A stretch of DNA of 64,000 nt from Aporrectodea caliginosa (lineage: Eukaryota > Annelida > Clitellata > Crassiclitellata > Lumbricidae), in NCBI GenBank assembly GCA_020284085.1, contig JACEVL010000341.1, forward strand, positions 859,377-923,376. The letters are read 5' to 3'. Below are positions 52,450 to 62,577 of this stretch, one piece after another (within the stretch, counting starts at the first letter, position 1; the number at the start of each line of letters is the position of its first letter). Under the pieces are notes generated by a model. The model had not been told where the DNA came from. It was given only the letters and a program-made list of their open reading frames with translations, and ran no database searches. Made by a program: the position numbers and the translations under genes.

Positions 52450-53387
52450 CTATGTTAAACTATGTGCAAAAGTTGTCAATTGTCCGCCTCCTTGCAAGTC
52501 GTCGTCGTCGTCGTCGTCGTCGGAGTTATCGCCTGCAAAGTATCGATCCTCTTCGTCACGACTGAATAGAGCGATTGAGTCGTTTTCTTCGTTGTTGTCG
52601 ACTTCACTGTCAAAGTATAAAAAGATGCAAGTGTTAAAATAAATGATTCAACAGTTTCCGATATTAATCCACCTGTTTTATTTACTTATTGTACATGAAA
52701 AATATACTTATTTCAGATGCAATGATTATTGTTAAACAGTAACTTCTACAGCGCCGGTGTCTATTGCATAAGGCTTTGGCCTACCGATGGCACACAAACC
52801 AAGCCATAAAATCAGGGATACACTCAGGAGAGCAGTCCGTTGGTGGATAGGCTAAAGAACGTGAAACATAAGTTTTAAGTAGAGAAGAAATGATGCAATG
52901 GAATGGGCAGAACGAGTGGCAATAGGTAGAGAATTTCAAAAAACAAGTCACAAGAAAACAAATGTATTATTTGCAGTAAAAGAAACTACAGAAAGAAAGT
53001 CGATTAAAAATTCAAAGCAATCAAATGCACAGAACAATATTCCATTGAAATGCAAAAACTCAAAGTACAGATAAACACCAGTTCCTTATAGACACTGGCA
53101 TCAAATCAGGGAGAAAAACAATTGACACAAATAATTGCAAGGGCGTTAATAAGAAGTTTTACGTACTATCAAACAGAGCCATAATCGAAATCGTCCTCAG
53201 TTTCTCTTAAACACTTAACTCGAATCGGGGCCAAAAACAAATGACAAAAATAAAGCTGGGGTTTTAATAAGTTTAACCTACTATCAAACAGACCCATAAT
53301 CGAAATCTTCGTCTTGACCGCTGATAAAGCGTTGCTGCATGATCTCAAGAAATTCATTCCTCAGATTTGTTTTCTCCTTCTCAGAAG
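52450..53387 (-). CDS. CCDC97: CCDC97-like gene, last two exons
   Basis: Exon at 53387-53294: acceptor TTTCAG, reading SEKEKTNLRNEFLEIMQQRF then ISGQDEDFDYG, donor GG|GTCTGT. Last exon at 52606-52450: acceptor TTTGACAG, reading EVDNNEENDSIALFSRDEED then RYFAG, a run of seven Asp, and a stop at 52450-52452. The 2+1 phases join, and the result follows the C-terminus of vertebrate CCDC97 (REEF..M..RF..G.D.DFDY..VD.N.....I..RDEE.RYF). CCDC97 is a coiled-coil protein reported with the U2/SF3b spliceosome. Upstream exons should lie at higher coordinates but were not recognised before 64 kb. The donor is weak, and a decayed duplicate of the exon end lies downstream at 53178-53230. Confidence 0.75.
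53150..53230 (-). pseudogene. Partial tandem duplicate of the CCDC97-like exon
   Basis: On the - strand LRETEDDFDYGSV is read next to a TTTGATAGTA flank that also follows the real exon. The block CTATCAAACAGASCCATAAT with CGAAATC occurs at 53168 and 53281, about 113 bp apart, together with intron sequence. In this copy the donor base pair is GC (GGCTCTG), where the other copy has GT, so it is probably not used. Confidence 0.65.
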
Positions 53388-53489
53388 CTGAAACATTCCA
53401 ATTAAAACCAACTCTAAACGCCAACACTCTCAGCTTTAATCTTCTGAAGGAGCTACATAAATACTAATACAATACAGAACATTTTCGTT

Positions 53490-54095
53490 CATTCATTCGT
53501 TACTAGGATTTGAATAGCGCATGGTCAGGCCTACTATTCAGGAGCGTTCCCGACCCAACCTTGGCTAGAGCAGCAGGTTTCAAACGATGATAATTATGCG
53601 TACCACTAGTGGTAAGCCAGCTGTCGCCAAATGGTATGCAAACGGTTAAGAAAAGTTACCTTTTCTGAGTTTATGCCCATCTTTCTTTATTTAGCTATTC
53701 TTAGTCCAACATGCGCTTTTTTTTCTTTAAGCTTGAACTGGAAACAGATTTGCGTTTGAAATGGACAAATATTAAACCAGATATTGTAAATCTGTGCTTG
53801 TCAACAGTCGAAGCAAGCCCACAGCTCATATTAATACTTTGTAAATTGTGATTTTAGTTTTTTTTCTTTTTGTTGATATGATTACATTCTTAAAATTTGT
53901 TTAACTTAATTTGTCTACCAACGACTTTAATACCCGTCCCAGACCCTGGAAGAGAACTTATTATGTTTGCCCTAATAATTAATTACAAGGGGACTTCGCC
54001 ATCGCCTGTTGTTTTTGATCTGACCTTTAGCCTACTGGTGGTACGACAACATTCGATTTTTTACTTGGTGATACAATAAAAATAATTACACTATG
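53490..54095. other. Unassigned intronic or intergenic stretch
   Basis: A decayed LINE 3' end may lie at 53495-53575 (GAATAGCGCATGG...CAGGAGCG). The rest is AT-rich; the frame at 53897-54079 has no features of a gene. Confidence 0.45.
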
Positions 54096-54099
54096 ACTT

Positions 54100-54675
54100 G
54101 TCGGAGGGGACCCTGGTGAGCCCGTTTAGACTGTAGGGCCAGCAACAGAGAAAGCATGTCGCTGCCTGATGGAAATTCTCGCATATAGGGGACTAGAAGT
54201 TTGCCATGCCAGTGGCGTAACGAAGGGCTTCAGCGCCCAGGGGCAAGATTTAATGACTGCGCCCCCTTTAAATTTTCTTGTTGACTCTTACTCTTTCTTA
54301 TCATAGTACTGTTTACCACAGAAAGCTAATTTTGCGCCCTCTTGTGCTGCGCTCGGGGCGGTTGCCCCCTCTGCCCCCTTCGTTACTCCACTGCGCCCTC
54401 TCAGAGGAGCAAAGATAACGACGGCCCAAGACATCCTGGGAGGAGAGACAAAGCACCAAAGATAAACTGGTAAAGACAAAGAGGCAGTGCCACAACAAAG
54501 CCAAGACCTTGTAAGCAATTCGCTGTGGGAAAGGTAGCCAGCCCAGAACATCATGCATGTTAGCAGAAACGTGATCAGACTTAGGAAAATAGGCCTATCA
54601 CTGAAGACGCGCAACCAACCGCAAAACCCGTTCCAGGCATCTAAGGAACAACCGGAAATCGCTTCGGCCATTTGC
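54100..54675 (-). mobile_element. L2-like LINE fragment split by a hAT MITE
   Basis: On the - strand a MHDVLGWLPFPQRIAYKVLA block, then YLWCF/LSLVLCLSSQDVLGR and RRYLCSSER. Across the MITE it continues to LVPYMREFPSGS and LLALQS. This is the same post-RT region as at 4000 and 57100, with several frame changes. Confidence 0.75.
54210..54393. mobile_element. 184-bp hAT-type MITE
   Basis: The ends CAGTGGCGTAACGAAGGG and CCCTTCGTTACTCCACTG are inverted; interior copies of GCGCCC are frequent. The 8-bp flanks do not match, so the hAT call rests on the CAGTGGCGTAAC-type ends. Confidence 0.65.
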
Positions 54676-55124
54676 CCCGGCCGGATATCGGGTTTTTCGG
54701 AACTATTCGCCTCGGCAAATAATACCCACGCAAATACCTACAATTTTTGGAATTCGATCAATCTCAAGATTATAGTTACAATTTACAAATAAATTATACA
54801 ACTGAACTAAATTTCTGCAACAATTTAAGTATTTAACCGAAAATCGCTATTTACCGCTGAGATTGGTTGTCATTGTTCTAGCCCTTCGTACTATAACTTC
54901 TTTAATTTGCACATGACGTCATAGTCTCAGCAGACTCATAGTCATAGATATCTTTCATTACATGTAAAAAACGGTACTCGGTTCGTACCCGGATCCGGCA
55001 AATAGTACATCCAAATACTCGGATTTGCTACCCGGTAGAAAATGTCTACCCGGTTGTTCCCTACAGGCATCCTATCCTAATTTAGAGATATATGAAAATA
55101 AATGACACAAATACCCAGGTCTGT

Positions 55125-55205
55125 TAGATCGTAATCGTAATCTCCAAACTTCTAAAGCGCCACTCGAAAGCCAAGCGCAGGGCACCAGCTTATTCACGAG
55201 CGTTA
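55125..55205 (-). mobile_element. LINE 3' end with GATTAC tail
   Basis: On the - strand GGTGCCCTGCGCTTGGCTTT then CGAGTGGCGCTTTAGAAG and GATTACGATTACGA. An inverted, nearly identical copy lies at 62425-62505. Confidence 0.75.
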
Positions 55206-55639
55206 GATATGTTTCAGTGCATCTGATAGGTTCTAAAGAAGTGACAGCTGTGTTAATGCATAAGATTTTAGTCACAATATTATTGGAGTTAGAAATACAC
55301 ATAGCACCACACAGAGAAAAACCTCATCAGATGAGCCAGATAGCCTACATACTCACGTAGGCTACAACTGTAGACATCTCCGGAAAGACGTCCAAAGGTG
55401 GCAAATGACTGATGACAGAAATCGTCTCAGACGTCATCTTGCCGTTTGCTTTCCCCATATGCCAAGCATTCCCAGAGTTATCATGACTCAATGAGGTCAT
55501 CTTTCTCTGCTCATACCAAAGACTAGAACTATTTTTGGTGCAGTGGACCGTTTCAGTTGCTGGACATAGATTTACGACCGAACACTCCCTGTATATTAAT
55601 ACGGGTTCCTACTCAAGAAAAGCTCAAACACTCGTGTCT

Positions 55640-55935
55640 ATTTTAGAAGGTATAATTCTCAACACAAAACAACTCAAAACGATACATTACCCAACCGTAG
55701 AACAACGGTGGATGACGGTTCGCCCTTTTGTCCAACAAACCTCCACGAGACACGAGACGCATACTGTGTGCGGCATACAACATCCATGCAAATGGAGTTG
55801 CACTGACGACGTCTTTTAGCTTTGGACCTGACAAACCATGGGCAACCAAGACACAGAGAGCGTACATTGATTGTCTGGCCTTAATGATAATGTTGTTAAC
55901 GTGTTCGTCGAAACCAAGTTGTTCTGATAGCATGA
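55640..55935 (-). pseudogene. LINE RT C-terminal fragment (CR1/Jockey-like)
   Basis: On the - strand the frame reads MLSEQLGFDEHVNNIIIKAR, QSMYALCVLVAHGLSGPKLK and DVVSAT..AWMLYAAHSMR. This fits the LGV.LS..L.F..H...I...A......L..L...G....L..V..A.....L.YA.P.W region after the RT palm. It is truncated on both sides. Confidence 0.65.
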
Positions 55936-56744
55936 TCCCTAATATTTTATGCAGTCTACAGTTTTATTGACTTATTGATTCGAACTGACTTCATGAAACA
56001 GTGAACGGCTTATCTTCACACAGCAAACTCCGCAGGTGATGATGCTTTGCGTACGCAATTAGCCCCGGAAAGAGTCGATTAAAAAGCACATTGCGAGTGT
56101 GCGGACTCACGGTCTGTCTTTAATTTGCAATTCATGAAAAGCTCTCATAAATTCTGTTGTAGTCTGATAATGTCAGTCCAAGTTCTCGGTAAAGCGCATT
56201 ATAAATGTGGTATTTACCAGGTATTACGATTACGAGTAAACATGAACGTATGTTTATAGCTACACAACCCGAATCATCCGATTAGAAATGTTACAATAAG
56301 GCAAATCTTTCTATAGATTTTAGTAAAAATCAAATGTGCCACACTGCTCTTAGATCTTCTGTAGACGAAACCGATTTAGATCTGTAATAGAGCCAAACAG
56401 TTTTTGTCAACATGTTATAAATAATAAAATAATAATAAAGGTGAGACAAAGAAGTATACTGCCCACCCTACTCATATCCCTAGCGCCTCATACCGATGAC
56501 TTCCTCTCGGAGTAATTCAAAGAAAACAAAAGTCGTTTGATAAAATCAGAACGTCGATTGCTCGATATGCTGATTCAGCTTTGAGTACAAAATAATCCAT
56601 CACCTGTACTTCAACAGAAAACTTCGATTGCTCGAAAGTAGGGTGACACGGGGCAAAAGGGACCCCTTATCGCAATAATTAGTATGACATTAGTGCCGAT
56701 TCATATAAAACTATCAGTTTGCCTTTATTATATAGAGATAATAA

Positions 56745-57392
56745 TAATAATAACAGTGACAATTTATATGGCGCCGTAACAGAGCAATGCCGTTATTAGG
56801 GCGCCTCGCAGTCAACTCACAGCAGGGTAGGCTTTAGCAAACAAATAAATCTTTAGTCCGGATTTGAAGGAGTCAACTGTGTCAGCCGCTGATAGCGCAG
56901 GAGGAGGACCGTTCCAGCATCCGGGGCCGGCTGCCGAGAAAGCGCGGTCGCCAAAACGGGTCCTCATTCGTCTTACACGAAGATCACTTTTCTAGAGCGA
57001 TCGGAGTCGCAACCCTGAGGCGGTGGAATGCGTCCCAATGCAATAATCGCGCAAATACTCAGGCGCGGCCCCATGAGGTGATTTGTAAACCAGCAAACAG
57101 ATTTTAAACTCAATACGTAGAGAGACTGGAAGCCAGTGCAGAATATCACGGATGAGCGTTGTGACATGATCATATTTTCTCCGGTTGCATAGTAGCCTCG
57201 CAACAGCGTTGAGAACGGATTGCAAGCAATCCATGAGGCACTTGGGCGCACCGACCAGTAGGCTGTTACAGCGGTCAACCTGAGAGGTGACGAAGGCGGC
57301 AACGGCCGCTCTCGCAGCCTCGAAAGGCAAGGACCTGATGCAGCCTCTCAGGAGGCGCAGCTGACGAAAGCAGTAATCAACGGTACGCGACA
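56745..57392 (-). pseudogene. L2-like LINE RT C-terminal region and 3' end
   Basis: On the - strand SRTVDYCFRQLRLLRGCIRS, VDRCNSLLVGAPKCLMDCLQ, ILHWLPVSLRIEFKICLLVY and YLRDYC. After a frame change follow DRAFSAAGPGCWNGPPPALS and the hairpin GGCGCCCTAATAACGGC...GGCGCCATATAA. It continues the series of L2-like ends, here nested inside the pogo-like element. Confidence 0.85.
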
Positions 57393-57694
57393 TAGGCCCC
57401 CCCCCCCATCGACAGGTCTGATTAAGAAACCAACGTATTATTGCATATTCGATTTTAAAATTGGAAAAAATTAGTAGCCTTTTATTAGTGAAATATGTGA
57501 TGACATGAAGGTGTCCTTTTTGCCTTATGTCTGGGACATGAAGGACACTGCGTGAACGTTTTACACCAGGAGTTCCAAATATTACAAATAGGTCCTACTG
57601 CAATTGTTTTCCTAATTTGAAGAAATTGAAATTATTATCATTGTTTTTAGACCTATACATGTAGATGTCACTGCCAAGACAGTAACAAAAAGGC

Positions 57695-57915
57695 TAATTT
57701 ATGAATGTAGGTTACAGCACCTAGTGAAATTCTTACAAGGCGCTATCTGAATCTCTTCTACATTGCTAAAGACAGTTGTAACACTAATTAATGGCCTCTG
57801 GCCAAAAGATTCGTGATACCATTTCATGCACTTATTGCATTTAAGCCATTCTTCACCATGACCGTTTTGAGCCGTCCGTTTTGCTCCCACAACAGTGCCA
57901 CACATAATATCAGAT
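57695..57915 (-). pseudogene. Transposase C-terminal zinc-finger remnant
   Basis: On the - strand MCGTVVGAKR then GEEWLKCNKCMKWYHES is a PHD-like C..C...WL.C..C..W.H...C finger. Such fingers end pogo/jerky-like DDE transposases in many invertebrates (by memory). The last Cys is replaced by Phe and the catalytic domain is absent. Confidence 0.5.
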
Positions 57916-58262
57916 ATACTGCTAAACCCTTCAATTATCGCTCATTTAATAGATTATAAAATTCAACTAATTTCACAACTCCTTTCAAAAAACGCTTTCA
58001 ATTTTCAATAGAACTTTCACATCAAATAATAAAAAACTTTTATACGGTAAGAAATTAACGAAAACATGTGTACAAATAATTATTGATCCTAGGTCAAATA
58101 TATCGATTCGATAATAGAACCGCTCATTCGTAGACAAAATTGTGCCTGGCATATGTAAATTAAGTCTGTAGAGGTGTGCACCGAATTACAACTATTTCTA
58201 ACGAATTTATGGGAGTGACCTTTTTGCCCCGTCTGGCGTTTTGACCCGTATAACCCAAGGCT

Positions 58263-58445
58263 ATATAAGCAAGGAACGTAGCCTACGATCTTCCAGTACA
58301 GACTATTCCTTCAGCTGTACTTCAACGGAAAATTTCGAAAGAATGATTCGTAGTATCTGAACATTTTACTCTCCTGGTGCTGTTTACTCTCCTTGTGCTA
58401 TTTACTCTCCTGGTGCTGTATCCAGCTGCCTTCAATTTACTGTGA
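58263..58445 (+). pseudogene. Broken copy of the Ly6-like exon 1 and its TATA box
   Basis: TATATAAGCAAGG and the GTACAGACTATTCCTTC block match 14794-14840. The ATG at 58343 is followed by a stop after five codons (58358-58360). The TTTACTCTCCTGGTGCTG signal-peptide segment occurs three times in tandem where the working exon has one. The GTAAGT donor after GCTGC(T/C)TTC is deleted. This copy therefore cannot make the secreted protein. Confidence 0.8.
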
Positions 58446-58547
58446 TTAGATATTGACAAATCTAAACAAACGAATGATAGAGTAAGTAGTGTCCAAAATA
58501 TTGTTGTTTGCTTTTTGTCTTCTGCTCTCTACCGGCGAGGCAAGTTG

Positions 58548-59125
58548 GTGGGGCGCGATGGTGTAGGGCAGTGCTGTCCAACCTTTTTGACACCGCGGGC
58601 CACCGAAGAAGTAATTTTTGAAGCCGAGGGCCGCACCAGTCAACTCAAAAGCAGCGACAAAAATTTATTGAAAATTATTAACTTTATTATAATTAATAAT
58701 GGAGTTATCATAATGAATGCGTCTTGGGAACTGGATTTTGTGTAGACATTGTGAAATGATAAGCCAAGTTACGAACGAATAGCTATGCAAGTAGGCTAGT
58801 GACTGTCTTTTACTTCATTTTAACAGAAATTGCAAATATTTGGCGAGCTGTGGAGGGCCACTTAGAATCTGCCGGCGGGCCGCATGCGGCCCGCGGGCCG
58901 CGGGTTGGACAGCACTGGTGTAGGGGTATGTTCGGTGCCTTGCAGCCGGAGGGTTACAGGTTCGAATCCACCTCAAACCGCCGCGTAGGGACTTTGAGCA
59001 AGTCCTTCACGCACAATTGCTCAGCAATATAATTGCTTCTGCGCCGCCGAGGCGTGTGAACTTCTGAGCTTGGGGCCACCTTAGTAAGAAGGGCGAAATC
59101 AAAGATCAGTTGTATTGTATTGTAA
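58548..59125 (+). mobile_element. tRNA-derived SINE (family 1) split by a hAT MITE
   Basis: The head GTGGGGCGCGATGGTGTAGG is interrupted at 58568 and continues at 58926 with GTATGTTCGGTGCC, the B-box GGTTCGAATCCACCT and GAGCAAGTCCTTCACGCACA. The 3' part lacks a clear hairpin and ends in TTGTATTGTATTG. Confidence 0.85.
58569..58917. mobile_element. 349-bp hAT MITE, 8-bp TSD GTGTAGGG
   Basis: CAGTGCTGTCCAACC and GGTTGGACAGCACTG form the ends. The exact duplication GTGTAGGG lies at 58561-58568 and 58918-58925. The site is inside the A-box region of the SINE. The interior has GCGGGCCAC/GGCCCGCGGGCC-type sub-terminal repeats. Confidence 0.95.
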
Positions 59126-59291
59126 CATAAAATTCTGTGGGAAACGTCCATGTAGTGCATTAATTTTTCTTGAACTAAATATTGTTGAGCGGCGACGAAA
59201 TCATGAAATACACGTTCATATCAGAACCCAATTAAGTGCTGGAATTTCAAATATTCCCAGGGACTGTGCTTTAATTCATTAACTCTTTCAG

Positions 59292-59529
59292 GTCACGCGT
59301 GCATCTTCTTACCGCACCATCTCCATTCTCAGCCTCTCCATTAGGGGTCCTCGAGTATACCCGTACACGCGGGTCGGGTACGGATTTGGTAGTCATTTTT
59401 ACGAGTAGGGTCGGGTTCGGGCAGGAGCATTACGGGCACGGGTATAACCGGTTCTACCCGTATCGAACCGATGTTTTGGGGTTGCATGACTGTGATAATA
59501 AGTCTTGCACCCTTAACTACTGTAACTGA
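59292..59529 (+). pseudogene. Possible remnant of a third exon of the copied Ly6-like gene
   Basis: A CTCTTTCAG acceptor-like site is followed by a frame that ends DCDNKSCTLNYCN and a stop. The C.(4)C....CN ending is Ly6-like, and it lies 3' of the broken exon 1 copy. The middle is filled by a GGGT-rich insert (59343-59470, CGGGTCGGGTACGG). No matching exon 2 was found, so this is only a suggestion. Confidence 0.3.
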
Positions 59530-59634
59530 CGGTATCCTGTCTAAGTACCATAGCCTTGTGTTGACCTGTGTCCGTGCGCCTCAATGATCTTGACATTAAT
59601 TTATAGATGCTCAATTTATAGATGCTCAATTTAC

Positions 59635-60238
59635 AGTTACAAAATTTTGTGTATCTCAGCTCACAGGTAAGATATATTAACAAATGAAATGTCAAATGTA
59701 ACATATTCAAGATCAAGAAATTGTTGTATCGTAGTGGCAATAGTGTGTTAGTGTTACTTTCCAAGATGGCGGTCAATATGGACGCCAAAACACAGAAATT
59801 TGTATATTTCAGCTCATAGTTTGCCTTTGACGGCCATATTGGCCGCCATCTTGGAAAGTAACATTCACACACTATTGGCACTACGTACGATGAAACAATT
59901 CCTTGACCTTGAATATGTTAAATTTGACATTTCATTTGTTATGGTAACTTACCTATGAGCTGAATATACATTTATTTATGTTTTCACGGTCATATTATCC
60001 GCCATCTTGGAAAGTAACACTCGCACACTATTGGCACTCAGAGAAATGGATTCCCTGACTTTGAAACTATTAAATTCAACACTTCATTTTTACGAAACTT
60101 ACCTATGTGCTGAGATATAGATTATTTTGTTTTGGCTGCCATATTGGCCGCCATCTTCGATAGCAGCATTCCAACATTATTGCCGCTACGAGATATCGAT
60201 TCCTTGACCTTGAATCTATTAAATTCGATACTTTTTTC
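59635..60238. mobile_element. Relic of the foldback family, inverted arms
   Basis: CCAAGATGGCGGTCAATATG (59761, +) and its inverse CATATTGGCCGCCATCTTGG (from about 59833, then 59990 and 60137) occur in units of about 150 bp. Each unit has a TTACCTATGAGCTGA block and CCTTGACCTTGAA as in the element at 15252-18601. The arms meet near 59822. It is diverged and has no captured gene. A further single unit lies at 61853-62035. Confidence 0.75.
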
Positions 60239-60240
60239 TT

Positions 60241-60445
60241 ACTGTATTGTATTGTATTGTATTCAAGCATTTATAAGGCGCCTCTCATAGGGTGAACCAT
60301 TTAGAGGCGCTCCCAGTGCGCAAGGCCACAAGAGAAGAAAAAGGTTTTGAGAAATGCAAAGGTGGAAGAGAGGTTACTAGCTAGAATTCGAGAGCGAGTA
60401 GATGGAGACAGTGCATTCCAAAGAGAGGGGCCAATTGAGATAAAT
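60241..60445 (-). mobile_element. L2-like LINE 3' end, part 1 (split by a MULE)
   Basis: On the - strand FISIGPSLWNALSPSTRSRI, SSTFAFLKTFFSSCGLAHWE and the hairpin GGAGCGCCTCTAAATGG...AGAGGCGCCTTATAAATGC, with a TACAA tail at 60241-60262. The upstream part lies at 61642-61852 (VLLHWLPLSARIKFKIFILV and LDLFVFHTRTTLAESR). Removing the MULE joins the frame. Confidence 0.85.
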
Positions 60446-60774
60446 GAACGGGACGCATATTAACATTCTATTAACGAACTCATGATATGAATATTCATGA
60501 GTAATTACGACCTGCTACTGATTGGATGATAGCGTAGGTTAATAAATATGCATAAGTAATGATGTATCTGCCTAGGGATTAATAATGAGTAAATACAAAG
60601 CAGCTAATAATTGTTTAGTTTTGCGGCGCCTTACTATTTATAGCATGCATTCACGTGATTTAATTGCTATAAACTATAAAAGTTGATTTTTCACCATTTT
60701 GTCTGTCTGGCTGGCCGAATATTATTTGGTAGGCCTACCTTCGATCGTATAATTATTGTTTTAAACAAAAGTTA

Positions 60775-61290
60775 TGATAATCCTCCAGTTTAGGTCCCCA
60801 AATTATTTTGTATTGGTATCCATTGAAACTGAAGGTTATTTGTTCATCAATCCCACTTCTATTTAGCAGGAATTCTTTTCATCAATCCCACTTCTATTTA
60901 GCAAGAATTCTCTTCATCAATCTCACTTCCATTTAAGCAGAGAATCATTCTGATCAATCCAACTTCTAGTTTCACGATGAACTATTTTAGTCAATCCAGC
61001 TTCCATTTACGTAATTATTTTTCGTTAATCCAGCTTCTATTTAGGTAAACAATTCTTTTCATCAATCTCGCTTCCATTTCATGAAAAAATTATTTTCGTG
61101 GATCCAGTTTCTACTTAGGTAAACAATTATTTTCGTCAATCCAGCTTCTATTTACGTAGTTTTTCTTGTCAATCCAGCTTCCATTTAAGTAGACAATTAT
61201 TTTCATCAATACAGCTTCTATTTTAAAGTGACGATATCAAATTATACCAGTGCGAAATAATTTGGGGACCTAAAATGGAGAATTACCAAG
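60775..61290. mobile_element. Nested MITE made of a 36-bp minisatellite
   Basis: TAATCCTCCAGTTTAGGTCC at the left and GGACCTAAAATGGAGAATTA at the right are inverted. Between them about ten units of 34-38 bp repeat the pattern TCAATCCAGCTTCYATTTAG followed by GTAAACAATTATTTT. It interrupts the MULE gene. Confidence 0.75.
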
Positions 61291-61499
61291 GGTATTAGGT
61301 TAGATGATGATGATGGCAGACAGTCTTTACGGAATTGGAGTCGCTGTAACCGTGGATAAGTTTTTCTGACGATGCATTGTGTCGCTGACATTTTCTCATA
61401 AAAACGCAGCCACGTTTCAGCATCTTCGGCGCATTTTAACTTAGCTGTGATCTCCATTTTGTCTTCATTATTTATTATACATTCATTTTCGAGTGGCAA
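61242..61499 (-). pseudogene. Partial MULE-associated gene
   Basis: On the - strand MEITAKLKCAEDAETWLRFY then EKMSATQCIVRKTYPRLQRL and QFRKDC, after which low-complexity sequence and the nested element follow. The W..FY...S.T...V..TYP....(F)(R)K pattern resembles the N-terminal region of uncharacterised proteins tied to Mutator-like elements (by memory). The catalytic part is missing. The 9-bp target duplication supports this reading, but the function is unproven. Confidence 0.45.
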
Positions 61500-61641
61500 T
61501 CGAGAAAATATACGTTGTCCACCATTTTAATTTTGCTCGTGCATCGAGGCCCGGCAAGCATCCAATCAACAGCAGGCCGTAATTACTCATGAATGTTCAT
61601 ATCCTGAGTTCGTATATAGAATGTTAATATGCGAACGGGAC

Positions 61642-61852
61642 TCGGCCAGAGTTGTTCTAGTATGAAAAACAAAAAGGTCAAGCCTGTTTGATGAGCGTAG
61701 TGGTCGATGGGAGGAGGCTGAAAGAGGCCGGAGTAATACATCAGCTAAATATTGTGGGGCAAGACCCCTTTGTGCCTTGAAGACTAAAATGAAGATTTTG
61801 AATTTAATGCGAGCAGAGAGAGGAAGCCAGTGCAGTAGCACTGTAGCATACC
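61642..61852 (-). mobile_element. L2-like LINE, part 2 (upstream side of the MULE)
   Basis: On the - strand VLLHWLPLSARIKFKIFILV, FKAQRGLAPQYLADVLLRPL and SNRLDLFVFHTRTTLAESRS, in one frame, joining part 1 at 60445. It is broken at 61853 by a foldback-family unit. Confidence 0.85.
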
Positions 61853-62400
61853 TATGAGCTGAGATATACATTTATTTGTGTTTTCGCGGCCATATTGGCC
61901 GCCATCCTGGAAAGTAACACCTCACACTATTGGCACTATAAGAAATGGATACCTTGACCTTTAAAATATTAAATTCGATACTTCAATTGTTACGGTTTCT
62001 TCACTGTGAGCTGAGATATTACAAATTTTGGTGGGGTAAATAAATTACCTCCTTTTGGACCTCGACGTATCGTACAATGTTTTGGTCCTGCGAAGGTTAA
62101 CGATGCCTGGATTGCACGCAATGTATTGATTCAAATCACTATCACCACGCCGAATGCTGGCATCTAAGATGGCTTTCCTTCCTCTGGCTTGTCTAAATGT
62201 AGTCAGCCTCAAATCGCAAGTCGAAGGACTAGCAATAGAACGGCAAATAATGCAATTATCCTCCCAGAGTATCGCCGTATCTGCCTGTTGCGCCATTACC
62301 AAACTCTCGACATAAACGACACCCACCTTAGCAGCTACTCTGACCCCTCTGATCCTCTGGAAACCGGACTCGGACCTCCTCGGACTACTCTTTTGGACAA
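61853..62400. other. Foldback-family unit, then unassigned sequence
   Basis: 61853-62035 is one arm unit of the foldback family (CATATTGGCCGCCATCCTGG and GATACCTTGACC). 62040-62400 is open on both strands, but neither frame shows a domain; it could be decayed LINE sequence. Confidence 0.5.
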
Positions 62401-62414
62401 CCCTTCTGACTAGA

Positions 62415-62577
62415 CGCAGCGCTCGTGAATAAGCTGGTGCCCTGCGCTTGGCTTTAGAGTGGCGCTTTAAAAATTTGGAGATTACGATTACGATTACGAT
62501 TATCGCTCAACTCTGAGTAGATATCTTGAAGGGGCGCCTCTGGTTAGAAATCTTGAAGGGGCGCTATATCAAGTTTC

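Larger units (their letters stand above)
56641..58256. mobile_element. Pogo/Tc1-like DNA transposon remnant in the copied promoter
   Basis: The ends GGGTGACACGGGGCAAAAGG and TTTTGACCCGTATAACCC are imperfect inverted repeats, with inner CGGGGCAAAA/TTTTTGCCCCG blocks at both sides. Copy B has no such block between CTCGATAG and TATATAAG. A TA at each side could be the duplication. Inside are an L2-like LINE piece and a transposase zinc-finger remnant. Confidence 0.65.
55970..58445 (+). repeat. Segmental copy (C) of the Ly6-like gene 5' region
   Basis: 55970-56530 matches 12118-12410 plus 12740-13025, and 56531-56640 plus 58259-58445 match 14680-14960. It lacks the SINE, microsatellites and palindrome of copy B, so those are later insertions in B. 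Copy C itself carries a pogo-like insertion between the upstream region and the TATA box. Confidence 0.8.
60455..61632. mobile_element. MULE-type DNA transposon, 9-bp TSD GAACGGGAC
   Basis: GCATATTAACATTCTATTAA and TATATAGAATGTTAATATGC begin roughly 60-bp inverted ends that share CATGAGTAATTACG. The exact 9-bp duplication GAACGGGAC is at 60446-60454 and 61633-61641. Nine-base duplication and long inverted ends fit the Mutator superfamily. Inside lies a - strand gene fragment (61242-61499) and a nested short element (60775-61290). Confidence 0.85.

Noticed and set aside
62045..62413. Open frames on both strands near 62.2 kb
   Set aside because: No domain, splice context or conserved partner; left as unassigned.
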